From contig JALRGT010000014.1 of the NCBI GenBank assembly GCA_023259675.1, positions 1 through 64,000 on the forward strand: a stretch of DNA of 64,000 bases, read 5' to 3'. Every line of letters starts with the position of its first letter. Position 1 is the first letter of the stretch. This DNA is from Flavobacterium sp. Its GTDB lineage: Bacteria; Bacteroidota; Bacteroidia; Flavobacteriales; Flavobacteriaceae. Of the stretch, positions 1-9,524 are shown one piece after another. The notes beneath the pieces are model-generated. The model was not told the origin of the DNA. It made no database searches and worked only from the letters and a program-made list of their open reading frames with translations. A program made the position numbers and the translations under genes.

Positions 1-3000
1 GTAAAAGATGAGAGTAATATGCCGATACCCGGGGTGAATATTTTGGAGAAAAATACTAAAAATGGAATACAAACGGATTTCGACGGGAAATTTTCAATCC
101 GTGTCAGTGGGCCAAACAGTGTATTGGTTTTTTCTTTTATAGGGTTTGAAACATTAACCAAAACAGTAGGGCAAAATAAGACTTTAAATGTAGTGTTAAA
201 AGATGCCAATTCAACTTTAGATGAAGTTGTTGTCATTGGTTATGGGACAGCACGTAAGAAAGATTTAACAGGTTCAGTCGTTTCAATTTCCGGAGAAGAT
301 TTGAAAAAGCAATCTATTTCCAGTGTTGCAGAAGCTTTAACGGGGCGTATGGCTGGAGTACAAGTGACTTCTGCGGAAGGATCTCCGGATGCTGAAATTA
401 AAATTAGAGTTCGAGGAGGAGGATCTTTAACTCAAGATGCATCTCCACTAATAATTGTGGATGGTTTTCCTGTGAACAGTATGAATGATATATCTTCTTC
501 TGATGTAGAAACTATTACTGTTTTGAAAGACGCATCATCTACCGCAATTTATGGTTCCAGAGGAGCAAATGGAGTTGTAATTATAACGACCAAAAGTGGA
601 AAAGACGGTAAAATAACTGTAAATTATAACATGTTCTATGGTGCAAAAAAGATTGCGAATACTATTGATGTTCTTGAACCTGAGGATTTTGTAAAGTGGC
701 AATATGAGTATGCTTTACTTAGGGACAGGCTAGATACCTATGAGCAATATTTTGGTTCCTATCAGGATATAGATTTGTATTCAGTGTTGAAAGGGAATAA
801 TTGGCAGAAACAGATTTATGGTCGTTTAGGTGAGGTTCAGAGCCGTGATTTAGGAATTCGTGGTGGTTCTGAAAAGCTTAATTTTAATTTTAATTATGCT
901 CACTATGATGAAAAAACAATCATGGTCGGTTCAGATTTTAAAAGAAATAACTTGTCTTTTGCCGTAAAGAATAAAGCCTCTGAAAAAGTAGATCTTAATT
1001 TTACATTACGTTATTCTGATACCGAAGTCAATGGAGGAGGTGCTAATGAGCAAAATGAAATTTCATCTGCCGATTCTCGTTTAAAACATAGTGTTGGTTA
1101 TTCCCCATTTCCTTTACCTGGTTTAACAACTGATAATACGGACGAAGCTGTGTCGAGTTATCTTGTGAATCCTTTCGTGGCTGTAGATGATAATCAACGC
1201 AAACAGCTAAGGAAAAATTTCAATATGCTTGGAAGTGTTTCGTGGAAAGTAATCGATAATCTTCTATTTAAAACTGATTTAGGTTTAGATAACTATAATA
1301 ATTTAGATTATCGTTTTTATGGTCGCTCTACTTATTATGCAAGTAACCGGCCATCGGCAGAAAATCAAGGGTTGCCATCATTAGTTTTTAGTGATGAAAA
1401 ACGAGTGAGATTCAGAAATGCGAATACAATTAATTATGACTTTAAAAAGTTATTGAATGATAATCATAGATTAAAGGTGCTTTTAGGGGAAGAAATGATT
1501 ATTTCTCGTACCAATGAGGTAACTTCTGAAATCCAAGGTTTTCCAAAGTTTTTTGATTTTGATACTGCAAGAAAATTGACTACCCTAGGTACGCCGCTAA
1601 CAGTTGAAAACTATTACAGTCCGGACGATAAACTACTGTCTTTTTTTGGACGTATAAACTATGATATTTATGATAAATATCTTTTTACGGCTACCTACCG
1701 TGCAGATGGTTCCAGTAAATTCTTAGGAGATAATCGTTGGGGGTATTTCCCTTCTGCTGCTGCAGCATGGAAGATTTCTGAAGAAAATTTCTTAAAGAAT
1801 GTAACTTGGTTAAATGCACTTAAAGTTAGATTAAGTTATGGAGAGGCTGGTAATAATAATATTCCATCCGGACAGCAAGTACCCGTTTTTAGTCCTTCTA
1901 CGACTACATTTATAAATAATGTTGCTAATTATTGGGCAACAGGCAATGTCTTAGCCAATCCAGAACTAAAATGGGAAACAACTGTAACACAAAACTTAGG
2001 TCTTGATTTTGAATTGTTCAGTGGCCGTATAAGTGGTTCTGTTGAAACATATAAAAATAAAACGAAAGACCTTTTACTTAATTTCCTAATAGGAGGTAGT
2101 GGTTATGCTTCTCAATATAGAAATATGGGAGAAACTCAAAACACAGGTATCGAGGCTTCCTTGAACGTTGTTGCAATAGATAAAGAAGATTATGGTTTGA
2201 GTTTTGGTTTTAACATATCAGCAAATAAAAACCGTATCAATTCACTTGGTATTATGGACAACTTTGGATGGTCCTCAGGTTGGGCTTCTACTCAAATTGG
2301 AAATGACTACCGTGTAGATGTTGGACAACCTTTGGGTATAATGTATGGTTATAAAAGTGACGGACGCTATGAAGTATCCGACTTTGATTACAATGGGGCT
2401 ACAGGAGACTATACTTTAAGATCGGATGTTGCAAATAGTTCAAATGTTGTAGGAACGGTAATGCCGGGGACTATGAAATTAAAAGATATTAGTGGTCCGG
2501 ACGGTGTTCCAGATGGTATAGTAGATGCAAATGATAATACTGTTATTGGGAATGCGAATGCAAAACATACGGGTGGTTTGGTAATCAATGCTAATGCTTA
2601 CGGTTTTGATCTTTCAGCGGCTTTCAACTGGAGTGTGGGTAATGATGTTTATAATGCCAATAAAGTTGAATTTACGACATCCAATCTAAATGGACAATAT
2701 AGAAATCTAAGTACAACAATGGCGGATGGAAATAGATGGACAAATTTAGAATCCGCTACAGGTGAGTTAGTAACAGATCCTGCCGAATTAGAAGCGCTAA
2801 ATGCTAATTCAACAATGTGGTCTCCATATATGAAAAATTACGTTTTCAGCGACTGGGCAGTTGAAGACGCTTCGTTTTTAAGATTAAACATGCTTACGTT
2901 GGGTTATACGTTTCCAGAAGCTATGGTTTCTAAATTAGGTATTTCTAAATTGAGATTTTATACTACGGCTAATAATGTTTTCATTATTACAAACTATTCT

Positions 3001-3114
3001 GGTCTTGATCCTGAGGTTTCTACAAGAAGAAAGACTCCTCTTACTCCAGGGGTTGATTCTTCACCATTTCCTCGTAGCAGACAGGTAGTGTTTGGTTTAA
3101 ACCTTAATTTTTAA
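1..3114 (+). CDS. SusC-like TonB-dependent outer-membrane receptor, 5' end outside window
   Basis: The open frame runs in from base 1, so the signal peptide and start codon are missing; the Met at 19 is internal to a carboxypeptidase-regulatory-like beta-sandwich (IPGVNI, then TDFDGKFSI). A TonB-box-like stretch (DEVVVIGYGT, about residues 75-85 of the visible part) is followed by the plug domain with the SusC signature LKDASSTAIYGSRGANG and a long beta-barrel ending in the usual terminal aromatic strand (VVFGLNLNF). SusC proteins form the outer-membrane channel that imports oligosaccharides with a SusD lid, powered by TonB. SusD follows 19 bases downstream. The lyase further down suggests pectin-derived oligosaccharides as cargo; this is inferred from context, not from the receptor itself. 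Confidence 0.96.
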   Translation, partial: VKDESNMPIPGVNILEKNTKNGIQTDFDGKFSIRVSGPNSVLVFSFIGFETLTKTVGQNKTLNVVLKDANSTLDEVVVIGYGTARKKDLTGSVVSISGEDLKKQSISSVAEALTGRMAGVQVTSAEGSPDAEIKIRVRGGGSLTQDASPLIIVDGFPVNSMNDISSSDVETITVLKDASSTAIYGSRGANGVVIITTKSGKDGKITVNYNMFYGAKKIANTIDVLEPEDFVKWQYEYALLRDRLDTYEQYFGSYQDIDLYSVLKGNNWQKQIYGRLGEVQSRDLGIRGGSEKLNFNFNYAHYDEKTIMVGSDFKRNNLSFAVKNKASEKVDLNFTLRYSDTEVNGGGANEQNEISSADSRLKHSVGYSPFPLPGLTTDNTDEAVSSYLVNPFVAVDDNQRKQLRKNFNMLGSVSWKVIDNLLFKTDLGLDNYNNLDYRFYGRSTYYASNRPSAENQGLPSLVFSDEKRVRFRNANTINYDFKKLLNDNHRLKVLLGEEMIISRTNEVTSEIQGFPKFFDFDTARKLTTLGTPLTVENYYSPDDKLLSFFGRINYDIYDKYLFTATYRADGSSKFLGDNRWGYFPSAAAAWKISEENFLKNVTWLNALKVRLSYGEAGNNNIPSGQQVPVFSPSTTTFINNVANYWATGNVLANPELKWETTVTQNLGLDFELFSGRISGSVETYKNKTKDLLLNFLIGGSGYASQYRNMGETQNTGIEASLNVVAIDKEDYGLSFGFNISANKNRINSLGIMDNFGWSSGWASTQIGNDYRVDVGQPLGIMYGYKSDGRYEVSDFDYNGATGDYTLRSDVANSSNVVGTVMPGTMKLKDISGPDGVPDGIVDANDNTVIGNANAKHTGGLVINANAYGFDLSAAFNWSVGNDVYNANKVEFTTSNLNGQYRNLSTTMADGNRWTNLESATGELVTDPAELEALNANSTMWSPYMKNYVFSDWAVEDASFLRLNMLTLGYTFPEAMVSKLGISKLRFYTTANNVFIITNYSGLDPEVSTRRKTPLTPGVDSSPFPRSRQVVFGLNLNF

Positions 3115-3133
3115 TTAAAATATTTATTAGAAG

Positions 3134-4942
3134 ATGAAACATATAATTATAATTTCAGGAATAATAATCGCTGGGCTTTTTAGTAGTTGTCAAGAGTTAT
3201 CAGATGATTTCTTAGATGCACCGGCAAAATCAACTTTAGAAGAATCTATTATTTTTTCTAATGCGGGTTTGGCTAAAGGAGCTGTAGACGGTATTATGGA
3301 GCCGTTTGGTCAAACGAATTCTTATAGAGGACGTTTCCTTCCTTGGTATGGGTTGAATACAGATACAGAATGGTACAATACTTCACAAACGGCTAGTGAT
3401 AATACTGATTTGTGCGTTTATGATGCCAAGTGGAATAATGCTAATATGAATACAACTAATAATGTTTGGGCGATGATGTATTCAGGTATTGAGCGTGCAA
3501 ATATTTGTATAAGAGGAATACGTGATTTCGGTGATCCAAGACCAGGAACTGAACTAGGACAACTTTTAGGGGAGGCTTTGACATTGCGTGCTATTTATTA
3601 TGCTGACTTAATGAAAACTTGGGGAGATGTTCCTGCCCGTTTTGAGCCTATTAATAAAGAAACTTTGTATTTAGAAAAATCAAATCGTGATGTGATTTAT
3701 AAACAACTTATTGCTGATTTAGGTGAAGCTGCTACATTAGTTGCATGGCCTAACCAGTCCTCATCTACCAATACAGTAGAAAGAATCAATAAAACTTTTG
3801 TAAAAGCATTCCGTGCTCGATTAGCAATGGTGGCAAGCGGATTCCAACTATATCCTAATCCTGACGTTGTTAGAAGAAGTACAGATCCAGAACTTTCAGT
3901 TCCATTAATGTATCAATTGGCTTTAAATGAATGTCGTGATGTAATTCAAAGTGGAACAGCTCATTTAGAGACAACATTTGAAGGTTTATGGAGAAAATAC
4001 AATGAAGAAGATATAACGGCTGGAGGTGAGTCACTTTGGGAAATACCTTTTGCTGATGGGCGTGGTCGTATGTTATTCACTTTTGCGGTTAGACATTCCG
4101 GTGTAGATCAATTTCAAGCTCAAGGTTCCAGAGGAGGAAGTGCAGGACCGCTACCAACGGTTTTTTATGATTTTGATGAGACGGATAGCCGTAGAGATGT
4201 TACCTGTGTACCTTATAAATGGAGTTCTCCGGTTAATGGAATTGCGAAACAAGAGTTAGGAAAATCAGATTTATGGTATTTTGGAAAATACCGTTATGAG
4301 TGGATGAAACGTTATGTTACTTCAACGAATGATGATGGAGTTAATAAAATATACATGCGTTATGCTGAAGTGCTTTTTATGGCAGCTGAAGCTGCAAATG
4401 AGTTAGAAGGTCCAACTGCTGCTGCACCGTATTTGAAAGAAATTCGTAAAAGAGCATTTGCATCTGAACTTCATGCACAAAAGGTAGATGCTTACGTGAA
4501 CGCATTGACAACTAAACAGGCTATGTTTGATGCTATTGTCAAAGAACATATGTATGAGTTTACAGGTGAAATGGAGCGTAAGCAAGCATTGATTCGTTGG
4601 AATTTACTTAAGGCGAAATTAGATGAAGCCAAGGTGAAAATGTCAGATTTACAAAATCGTACCGGGGAATATGCCGATGTGCCAACAACTTTATATTATA
4701 AGTATCAAGAAGACAACATAACGCTAGATGTTTATGGACTGAATAGAGGTGAAACGGTAAGCCCAGGTTCTGATTATTCTAGTTCCACTTGGAATTCCTT
4801 AGTTGATACCAAGGTGAATTCTCTTTACAAAACTGGAGTAAATCCAGATAATAGACAGTTTTGGCCAATATGGCAGGTATTTATTGAAGCAAGTAATAAA
4901 CAACTTGTAAATGATTACGGTTATCAAAACATAGCAAATTAA
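3134..4942 (+). CDS. SusD/RagB-family glycan-binding lipoprotein
   Basis: Surface-exposed partner of the upstream SusC channel that captures glycan fragments. The protein has 602 residues, a lipoprotein signal with the lipobox Cys at residue 19 (GLFSSC), an early SusD motif around DDFLDAP, and the helical RagB core with the motif RYAEVLFMAAEAANEL near residue 410, where SusD proteins typically carry the C-terminal TPR-like domain. Translation starts 19 bases after the SusC stop, so the two are surely co-transcribed. Length is at the upper end for SusD. Substrate cannot be read from the sequence; the adjacent PL9 lyase points to pectin. Confidence 0.96.
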   Translation: MKHIIIISGIIIAGLFSSCQELSDDFLDAPAKSTLEESIIFSNAGLAKGAVDGIMEPFGQTNSYRGRFLPWYGLNTDTEWYNTSQTASDNTDLCVYDAKWNNANMNTTNNVWAMMYSGIERANICIRGIRDFGDPRPGTELGQLLGEALTLRAIYYADLMKTWGDVPARFEPINKETLYLEKSNRDVIYKQLIADLGEAATLVAWPNQSSSTNTVERINKTFVKAFRARLAMVASGFQLYPNPDVVRRSTDPELSVPLMYQLALNECRDVIQSGTAHLETTFEGLWRKYNEEDITAGGESLWEIPFADGRGRMLFTFAVRHSGVDQFQAQGSRGGSAGPLPTVFYDFDETDSRRDVTCVPYKWSSPVNGIAKQELGKSDLWYFGKYRYEWMKRYVTSTNDDGVNKIYMRYAEVLFMAAEAANELEGPTAAAPYLKEIRKRAFASELHAQKVDAYVNALTTKQAMFDAIVKEHMYEFTGEMERKQALIRWNLLKAKLDEAKVKMSDLQNRTGEYADVPTTLYYKYQEDNITLDVYGLNRGETVSPGSDYSSSTWNSLVDTKVNSLYKTGVNPDNRQFWPIWQVFIEASNKQLVNDYGYQNIAN

Positions 4943-4962
4943 TAATAGATTTATAAGTTATT

Positions 4963-6540
4963 ATGATTATGAAAGTAAAATATATATTAAAAGGATTAAC
5001 AACCATGCTATTACTGGCATTTGCTGTCTCAAGTTGTGATGGTTATAATGTTGATTTAATAGACGAATTAATGGTGGATCGTGCATTTTCTCCTATTGGA
5101 ATAAAAGCAATAGTTCGAAATCAGACCAACGTGGAACTGAATTGGACGGTACGTGAAGATGTAGATCATTATGTTGTTGAATTTAGTGCAGATGATGAAG
5201 AATTTACCACTATTTATAAAACAGTTAATGTATTACCAACGGAATTACCTGTTACGGTTGCTCTGGAAGGGGAAACAACTTATTCTATTAGAATAAAAGC
5301 GGTTAGTACAACAGGGGCAGAAGATTCTAAATGGGCAATTGGGCAAGTTACAACTCTAACGGAGCAAATTTTTACTAGTATTATTGATGGTGATGTTTTA
5401 TCAAAAGAAGCCACATTACGTTGGACTCCAAATAGCAATGTGACTCAAATTACACTTTCTCCGGGTGATATTACCCACGAAATTACTGCCCAGGAAAAAG
5501 TAGATGGTATTGCTGTAATAAGAGGCTTGTCTGCTGAAACTGGATATACAGCCACGCTGTTAAATGGTACAAAAAAGAGAGGGGTAATAACTTTTACGAC
5601 TGGTATTGACGTAGGTGATGCAACATTAGTGAAACCTACAGATGATTTACTTCAAAAAATTGCTGAAGCATCTTCTGGTGATATCTTGGTTTTAGAGCCA
5701 GGTGATTATAGGGCACAGAAAGGCTTGATAGAACTTACTAAATCAATAACGATTCGTGGATTAAGAAGTTTTGATAAGCCTCTTTTAAAAGTTGGTTTTT
5801 CAATTAAAGCTGGTACGGCCAATGTAAGTTTAATCGATTTAGATTTAGAAGGTGATGGCCCGGATGTAGATTCTTATAATGATGTTGTTCGATTTAATGA
5901 TCCGGCAAACTTTAATTCTTTATTAATTAATGGTTGTAATATTCATAATTACAGAAAATCATTTATTGCCGGTGATATTGCTTCATCTCTTGTGAGCTCT
6001 GTTACTGTTGAAAATAGTATTGTAACAGACGTTTGGTGTAATGGTGGTGATTTTATTGATTTTAGAAAAACGAATGTTCTTGACCTTACAGTTAAAACGA
6101 GTACATTTAATAACTGTGCTTCCAGTGCTGCTACGGGATCTCGAGACTTCTTTAGAATTGATGCTGCCGGTGCAACAGGAACTGGTTTAACAACGAACGT
6201 ATTATTAGAAAAATGTACATTAAACAATGTAAGCAATAGCGCATCAAAACGTATTTTTTATGTTCGTTTTGCGAGTCATACTTTGGTGTCTAAAAATAAT
6301 AATATAGCGAATACTTTGGCTTTATATGCAAACCAATCGACTACTAATGCACCAACATTTCTTAATAATAATTATTTCAATGCGGCTAATTTATATACAA
6401 CAGCGGCTTCTCCAATTCGATATGACGATTCAGGGTCTCAATTAGATCCCGGATTTACAAATGTTGCTTCAGTTGATTTTACAATTAGTAATCAAACTTT
6501 AAAGGATAATCTAGTTGGTGATCCACGTTGGATTAAATAA
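4963..6540 (+). CDS. Lipoprotein with fibronectin III-like and beta-helix (DUF4957/DUF5123-like) domains
   Basis: The 525-residue product has a lipobox at Cys25 (AVSSC), so it is a lipoprotein, probably on the cell surface. Residues about 45-130 read as a fibronectin type III fold (VELNWTVRED, then YSIRIKAVST) and a second beta-sandwich seems to follow to about 215. Residues about 230-500 are a right-handed parallel beta-helix rich in N and short turns, like DUF4957/DUF5123 proteins that sit behind SusD in pectin loci. The start could be ATG 4963 or ATG 4969. It lies 20 bases behind susD. No lyase catalytic set is obvious, so a glycan-binding role in the SusE position is more likely than catalysis. 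Confidence 0.8.
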   Translation: MIMKVKYILKGLTTMLLLAFAVSSCDGYNVDLIDELMVDRAFSPIGIKAIVRNQTNVELNWTVREDVDHYVVEFSADDEEFTTIYKTVNVLPTELPVTVALEGETTYSIRIKAVSTTGAEDSKWAIGQVTTLTEQIFTSIIDGDVLSKEATLRWTPNSNVTQITLSPGDITHEITAQEKVDGIAVIRGLSAETGYTATLLNGTKKRGVITFTTGIDVGDATLVKPTDDLLQKIAEASSGDILVLEPGDYRAQKGLIELTKSITIRGLRSFDKPLLKVGFSIKAGTANVSLIDLDLEGDGPDVDSYNDVVRFNDPANFNSLLINGCNIHNYRKSFIAGDIASSLVSSVTVENSIVTDVWCNGGDFIDFRKTNVLDLTVKTSTFNNCASSAATGSRDFFRIDAAGATGTGLTTNVLLEKCTLNNVSNSASKRIFYVRFASHTLVSKNNNIANTLALYANQSTTNAPTFLNNNYFNAANLYTTAASPIRYDDSGSQLDPGFTNVASVDFTISNQTLKDNLVGDPRWIK

Positions 6541-6563
6541 TGGTTGAAATCTTATTTTAGAAT

Positions 6564-6595
6564 AAGGAGGTATGCATTTTCTTGTATGCCTCTTT
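6564..6595 (+). terminator. Hairpin between beta-helix lipoprotein and PL9 lyase
   Basis: Arms 6564-6576 and 6583-6595 pair over 13 positions (some G-T wobbles) around a 6-base loop; the 3' arm ends in CTTT. It sits 24 bases after a stop codon, so it probably ends or attenuates the susCD transcript before the lyase gene. Confidence 0.6.
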
Positions 6596-6628
6596 GTGTT
6601 TAGTTATAATGTTAAAAATTCATTTGAT

Positions 6629-8104
6629 ATGAAATATATAAAAATAATAGTAATCTTGTTTTTTAGTCTTTTTTCTTGTTCAAAGGACGATGCCGGTGTG
6701 GACAATCCTGTTCCTGATAACAGTATTTATGTGACCTCAATTTCTCTTACAGGAACTGATATAACAGCGGGTACAACTTCTCAGATGTCTGTAACTGTTT
6801 TGCCGACAAATGCAACCAACAAAACTCTTTCGTGGAAATCTTCAGATATTTCAATTGCTGAAATTTCCTCAACAGGACTTATAACTGCAAAGAAAAACGG
6901 GACAGTAAAGTTAACTGTCACGGCCGCAGATAAAGGAACTGTGTTTGCTGCCAAGAATATAGTAATTTCCAGTTTTGCAGTAACTCCAACTTATGATCAT
7001 GTTGTTTCAAATGCGACTGAACTTTTGTCTGCTTTAACCAAAGTTAAGCCAGGTGAAACCTTGTTTTTGAACGGAGGAACCTATGTTATGAACAGTAAAA
7101 TATCCCTGAGTGCATCTGGCACTTCCGGTAATGAGATCAATATTCTTGGACAAACCGAGGGCACTCGTGCTAAGTTGGATTTTTCGGCAATGCCTGAAAA
7201 TTCGGCCAATCAGGGAATCGTGCTTTCAGGAAATTATTGGCATATAAAAGGAATTGATATTTACAATGCAGGAGACAATGGGATACAAGTGAAGGGAAAC
7301 AATAACATAATCGAATTTTGTACTTTTTCGGAATGTTCAGATACCGGTTTACAAATAGATAATGGGGCTTCAAATAACACCATCTTAAATTGCGATTCTT
7401 ATTTCAATGCCGATTCTACTCTAGAAAATGCCGATGGTTTTGCCTGTAAATTATCAGCCGGGACGGGTAATAAATTCATTGGATGTAGAGCCTGGCAAAA
7501 TCTTGACGACGGATGGGATGGTTATTTAAGAGGAACGGATAATATAACGACTACTTATACGAACTGTTGGGCTATCAAGAATGGTTACCTTAAAAATGGA
7601 ACAATTGGTGCCGGTGACGGAAATGGTTTCAAAACAGGAGGTAGTGATTTAAAGGATTTGAAACATAATGCAATATATAAAAATTGTATTGCCGCAGGAA
7701 ATGTTGCAGACGGTTTTGATCACAATAGTAACAGAGGGAATGTTGAAATTTATAACTGTTCAGCTTATAGCAATGGAACCAATTATAATTTTAGTAGTAC
7801 AAATCCATTGGCGAAACTGACCGTTAAAAATTCTTGTTTCTTAGGTGCATTCGGAAGTGTTTTGGCAACAGTTGTTGATGTCACAAATAACAGCTGGCAA
7901 AATGGACTTGTCACAGATGCATCTGACTTCGAAAGTATCGATATAAGTCAGTTAATTAAAGCTCGAAAAGCGGATGGAAGTTTGCCGGATGTGACTTTTA
8001 TGAAACTGAAAGCAACCAGCGATTTAATTGATAAAGGTGTTGTTATTGAAGGGATTCCTTATTTGGGTACAGCACCAGATATAGGTGCATTTGAATTAAA
8101 GTAA
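6629..8104 (+). CDS. PL9-family pectate/rhamnogalacturonan lyase, lipoprotein with Ig-like (BIG2) domain
   Basis: I place the start at ATG 6629, not at an in-frame ATG at 6572, because it gives a clean lipoprotein signal (Cys17, FFSLFSC); 491 residues. Residues about 35-115 form a BIG2-type Ig domain (VTSISLTGTDITAG, then LSWKSSD). The rest is a parallel beta-helix. The PL9 calcium-binding and catalytic set of Dickeya Pel9A (Asp209, Asp233, Asp234, Asp237, Lys273) is matched in order and nearly in spacing: Asp269 (NADGF), Asp293, Asp294 and Asp297 (DDGWD), and Lys335 (GNGFK). PL9 enzymes cleave homogalacturonan or rhamnogalacturonan I by beta-elimination. Surface or periplasmic action is expected. 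Substrate choice between pectate and RG-I is open. Confidence 0.9.
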   Translation: MKYIKIIVILFFSLFSCSKDDAGVDNPVPDNSIYVTSISLTGTDITAGTTSQMSVTVLPTNATNKTLSWKSSDISIAEISSTGLITAKKNGTVKLTVTAADKGTVFAAKNIVISSFAVTPTYDHVVSNATELLSALTKVKPGETLFLNGGTYVMNSKISLSASGTSGNEINILGQTEGTRAKLDFSAMPENSANQGIVLSGNYWHIKGIDIYNAGDNGIQVKGNNNIIEFCTFSECSDTGLQIDNGASNNTILNCDSYFNADSTLENADGFACKLSAGTGNKFIGCRAWQNLDDGWDGYLRGTDNITTTYTNCWAIKNGYLKNGTIGAGDGNGFKTGGSDLKDLKHNAIYKNCIAAGNVADGFDHNSNRGNVEIYNCSAYSNGTNYNFSSTNPLAKLTVKNSCFLGAFGSVLATVVDVTNNSWQNGLVTDASDFESIDISQLIKARKADGSLPDVTFMKLKATSDLIDKGVVIEGIPYLGTAPDIGAFELK

Positions 8105-8149
8105 AATCTAATTCTTTTTATAATTAAAAAACTTACTTTTTCCTAAAAG

Positions 8150-8184
8150 CATAGCTATTATTCAGTTAGTAGTGTTTTTAGGAA
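8150..8184 (+). terminator. Stem-loop after PL9 lyase gene
   Basis: Perfect 9-base arms 8150-8158 and 8176-8184 (TTCCTAAAA / TTTTAGGAA) enclose a second short stem (CTATTA / TAGTAG). It lies 46 bases past the lyase stop and reads like a terminator, although no strong T-run follows. Confidence 0.5.
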
Positions 8185-8232
8185 TAGTTTTTTTAAATTC
8201 ATACTTTCAATAAAATAAATTTACTTACACAA

Positions 8233-9243
8233 ATGAGAAAAGTAAAGTTTCATTGTAAAAGCAAAAGTTTAAATCTGGTATTGATTTTGGTTTGTATGAT
8301 TTTTTATCAAAATCTAAATGCTCAATATTTAAAAGGACTTACATCTGTTAGAGATACTTCTTACACAACTTATAGTGCTTTTAAAAAGACCTTGAAGGAT
8401 TATCCAGATTGTACGATAGCTACAGTTAAGCATTTTGATTTTGTGAAACAAAAAAACAATATTGTTTATTGTAATTATGGCAAGCGCAAAATGAAATTGG
8501 ATGTTTTTTATGATAAAAAAGCAACGAAAAAACAAACAGCCATTATCATTATTCACGGAGGTGGTTGGCGTTCTGGAAGCAGAGAGCAACATTACCCAAT
8601 GGCACAAAAACTAGCCAGTTTGGGTTATGTCTGTTTTACTCCTGAATACAGACTGTCTACCGAAGCACTTTTTCCGGCAGCGATTTATGATATAAAAGCA
8701 GCTATACGCTGGGTTCGGAAAAATGCAGCAAAATATAACATTGACCCCAATCAAATTGTTTCTCTTGGATTTTCGGCAGGTGGAGAAATGGCTGCTTTTA
8801 TGGGAACAACTGGAAATATGCCACTTTTTGAAGGAGTGGTGACCAATTCTAATTCGCAATCTCAAGTTAATGCCGTTGTCGATATTGATGGAACTTTGTC
8901 ATTTGTGCATCCTGAAGGAGGAGAAGGTGATGATAGCAAGAATATTTCTGCAGGGACTTATTGGTTTGGCTATTCAAAAAAAGACAATCCTAAACTTTGG
9001 GAAGCGGCTTCTCCATTGAGTTATGTAAGTGCTCAAACACCTCCGACCTTGTTTGTTAATAGTTCAGTGGCTCGAATGCATGCAGGGCGAGAGGATTACA
9101 TAAAGGTTTTGAATGAAAACGGCATCTATTCTGAAGTACACGAGTTCGACAATTCGCCACATTCTTTTTGTCTTTTTAACCCTTGGTTTGAACCGACAAT
9201 TCAATATATAGATAGTTTTTTGACTAAAGTTTTTGAGAATTAG
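8233..9243 (+). CDS. Secreted alpha/beta-hydrolase esterase (COG0657/BD-FAE-like)
   Basis: A 336-residue esterase with an N-terminal signal peptide ending near residue 30 (QNLNA-Q). The oxyanion-hole motif HGGGW (109-113), nucleophile motif GFSAGG with Ser181 and a late His310 (SPHSF) give the serine hydrolase set; the acid is probably Glu287 or Asp288 (GREDY). This family removes acetyl or feruloyl groups from plant polysaccharides. Its position after SusCD and a PL9 lyase suggests a pectin deacetylase role, which is inference. A hairpin separates it from the lyase gene, so it may have its own promoter. Confidence 0.8.
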   Translation: MRKVKFHCKSKSLNLVLILVCMIFYQNLNAQYLKGLTSVRDTSYTTYSAFKKTLKDYPDCTIATVKHFDFVKQKNNIVYCNYGKRKMKLDVFYDKKATKKQTAIIIIHGGGWRSGSREQHYPMAQKLASLGYVCFTPEYRLSTEALFPAAIYDIKAAIRWVRKNAAKYNIDPNQIVSLGFSAGGEMAAFMGTTGNMPLFEGVVTNSNSQSQVNAVVDIDGTLSFVHPEGGEGDDSKNISAGTYWFGYSKKDNPKLWEAASPLSYVSAQTPPTLFVNSSVARMHAGREDYIKVLNENGIYSEVHEFDNSPHSFCLFNPWFEPTIQYIDSFLTKVFEN

Positions 9244-9480
9244 AAATCGATTTTTAGCCGAAAATAGTACTTTCGAAAATGCTGCGCGAAGAGTATGGCA
9301 AGTCGTAGCTTTTTATTTCAATGAAGACGAAAAGGAAAAAAGAGACATTATTTTGAATAATAGGAAAATAATTAACCGAATAGATTCGTAGATTTCTAAA
9401 TATTAAAAAGAGAATGTAAAAAAGAACTCTATTCTTCAGATATTTAACATTGTGTTAAAAAATGTAAACACAATGGGATA

Positions 9481-9517
9481 AAAAAAAAGGCTCGATAATC
9501 AAATCGAGCCTTTTAAT
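9481..9517. terminator. Bidirectional terminator between convergent genes
   Basis: Perfect 8-base arms 9489-9496 and 9503-9510 (GGCTCGAT / ATCGAGCC), loop of 6, with an A-run before and a T-run after. It serves the esterase gene on + and the aldo/keto reductase gene on -. Confidence 0.9.
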
Positions 9518-9524
9518 TTTTGGT

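Noticed and set aside
9240..9391. Open frame in the gap after the esterase, ending ILNNRKIINRIDS
   Set aside because: No start codon is found and it overlaps the esterase end in another frame; probably chance in AT-rich DNA.
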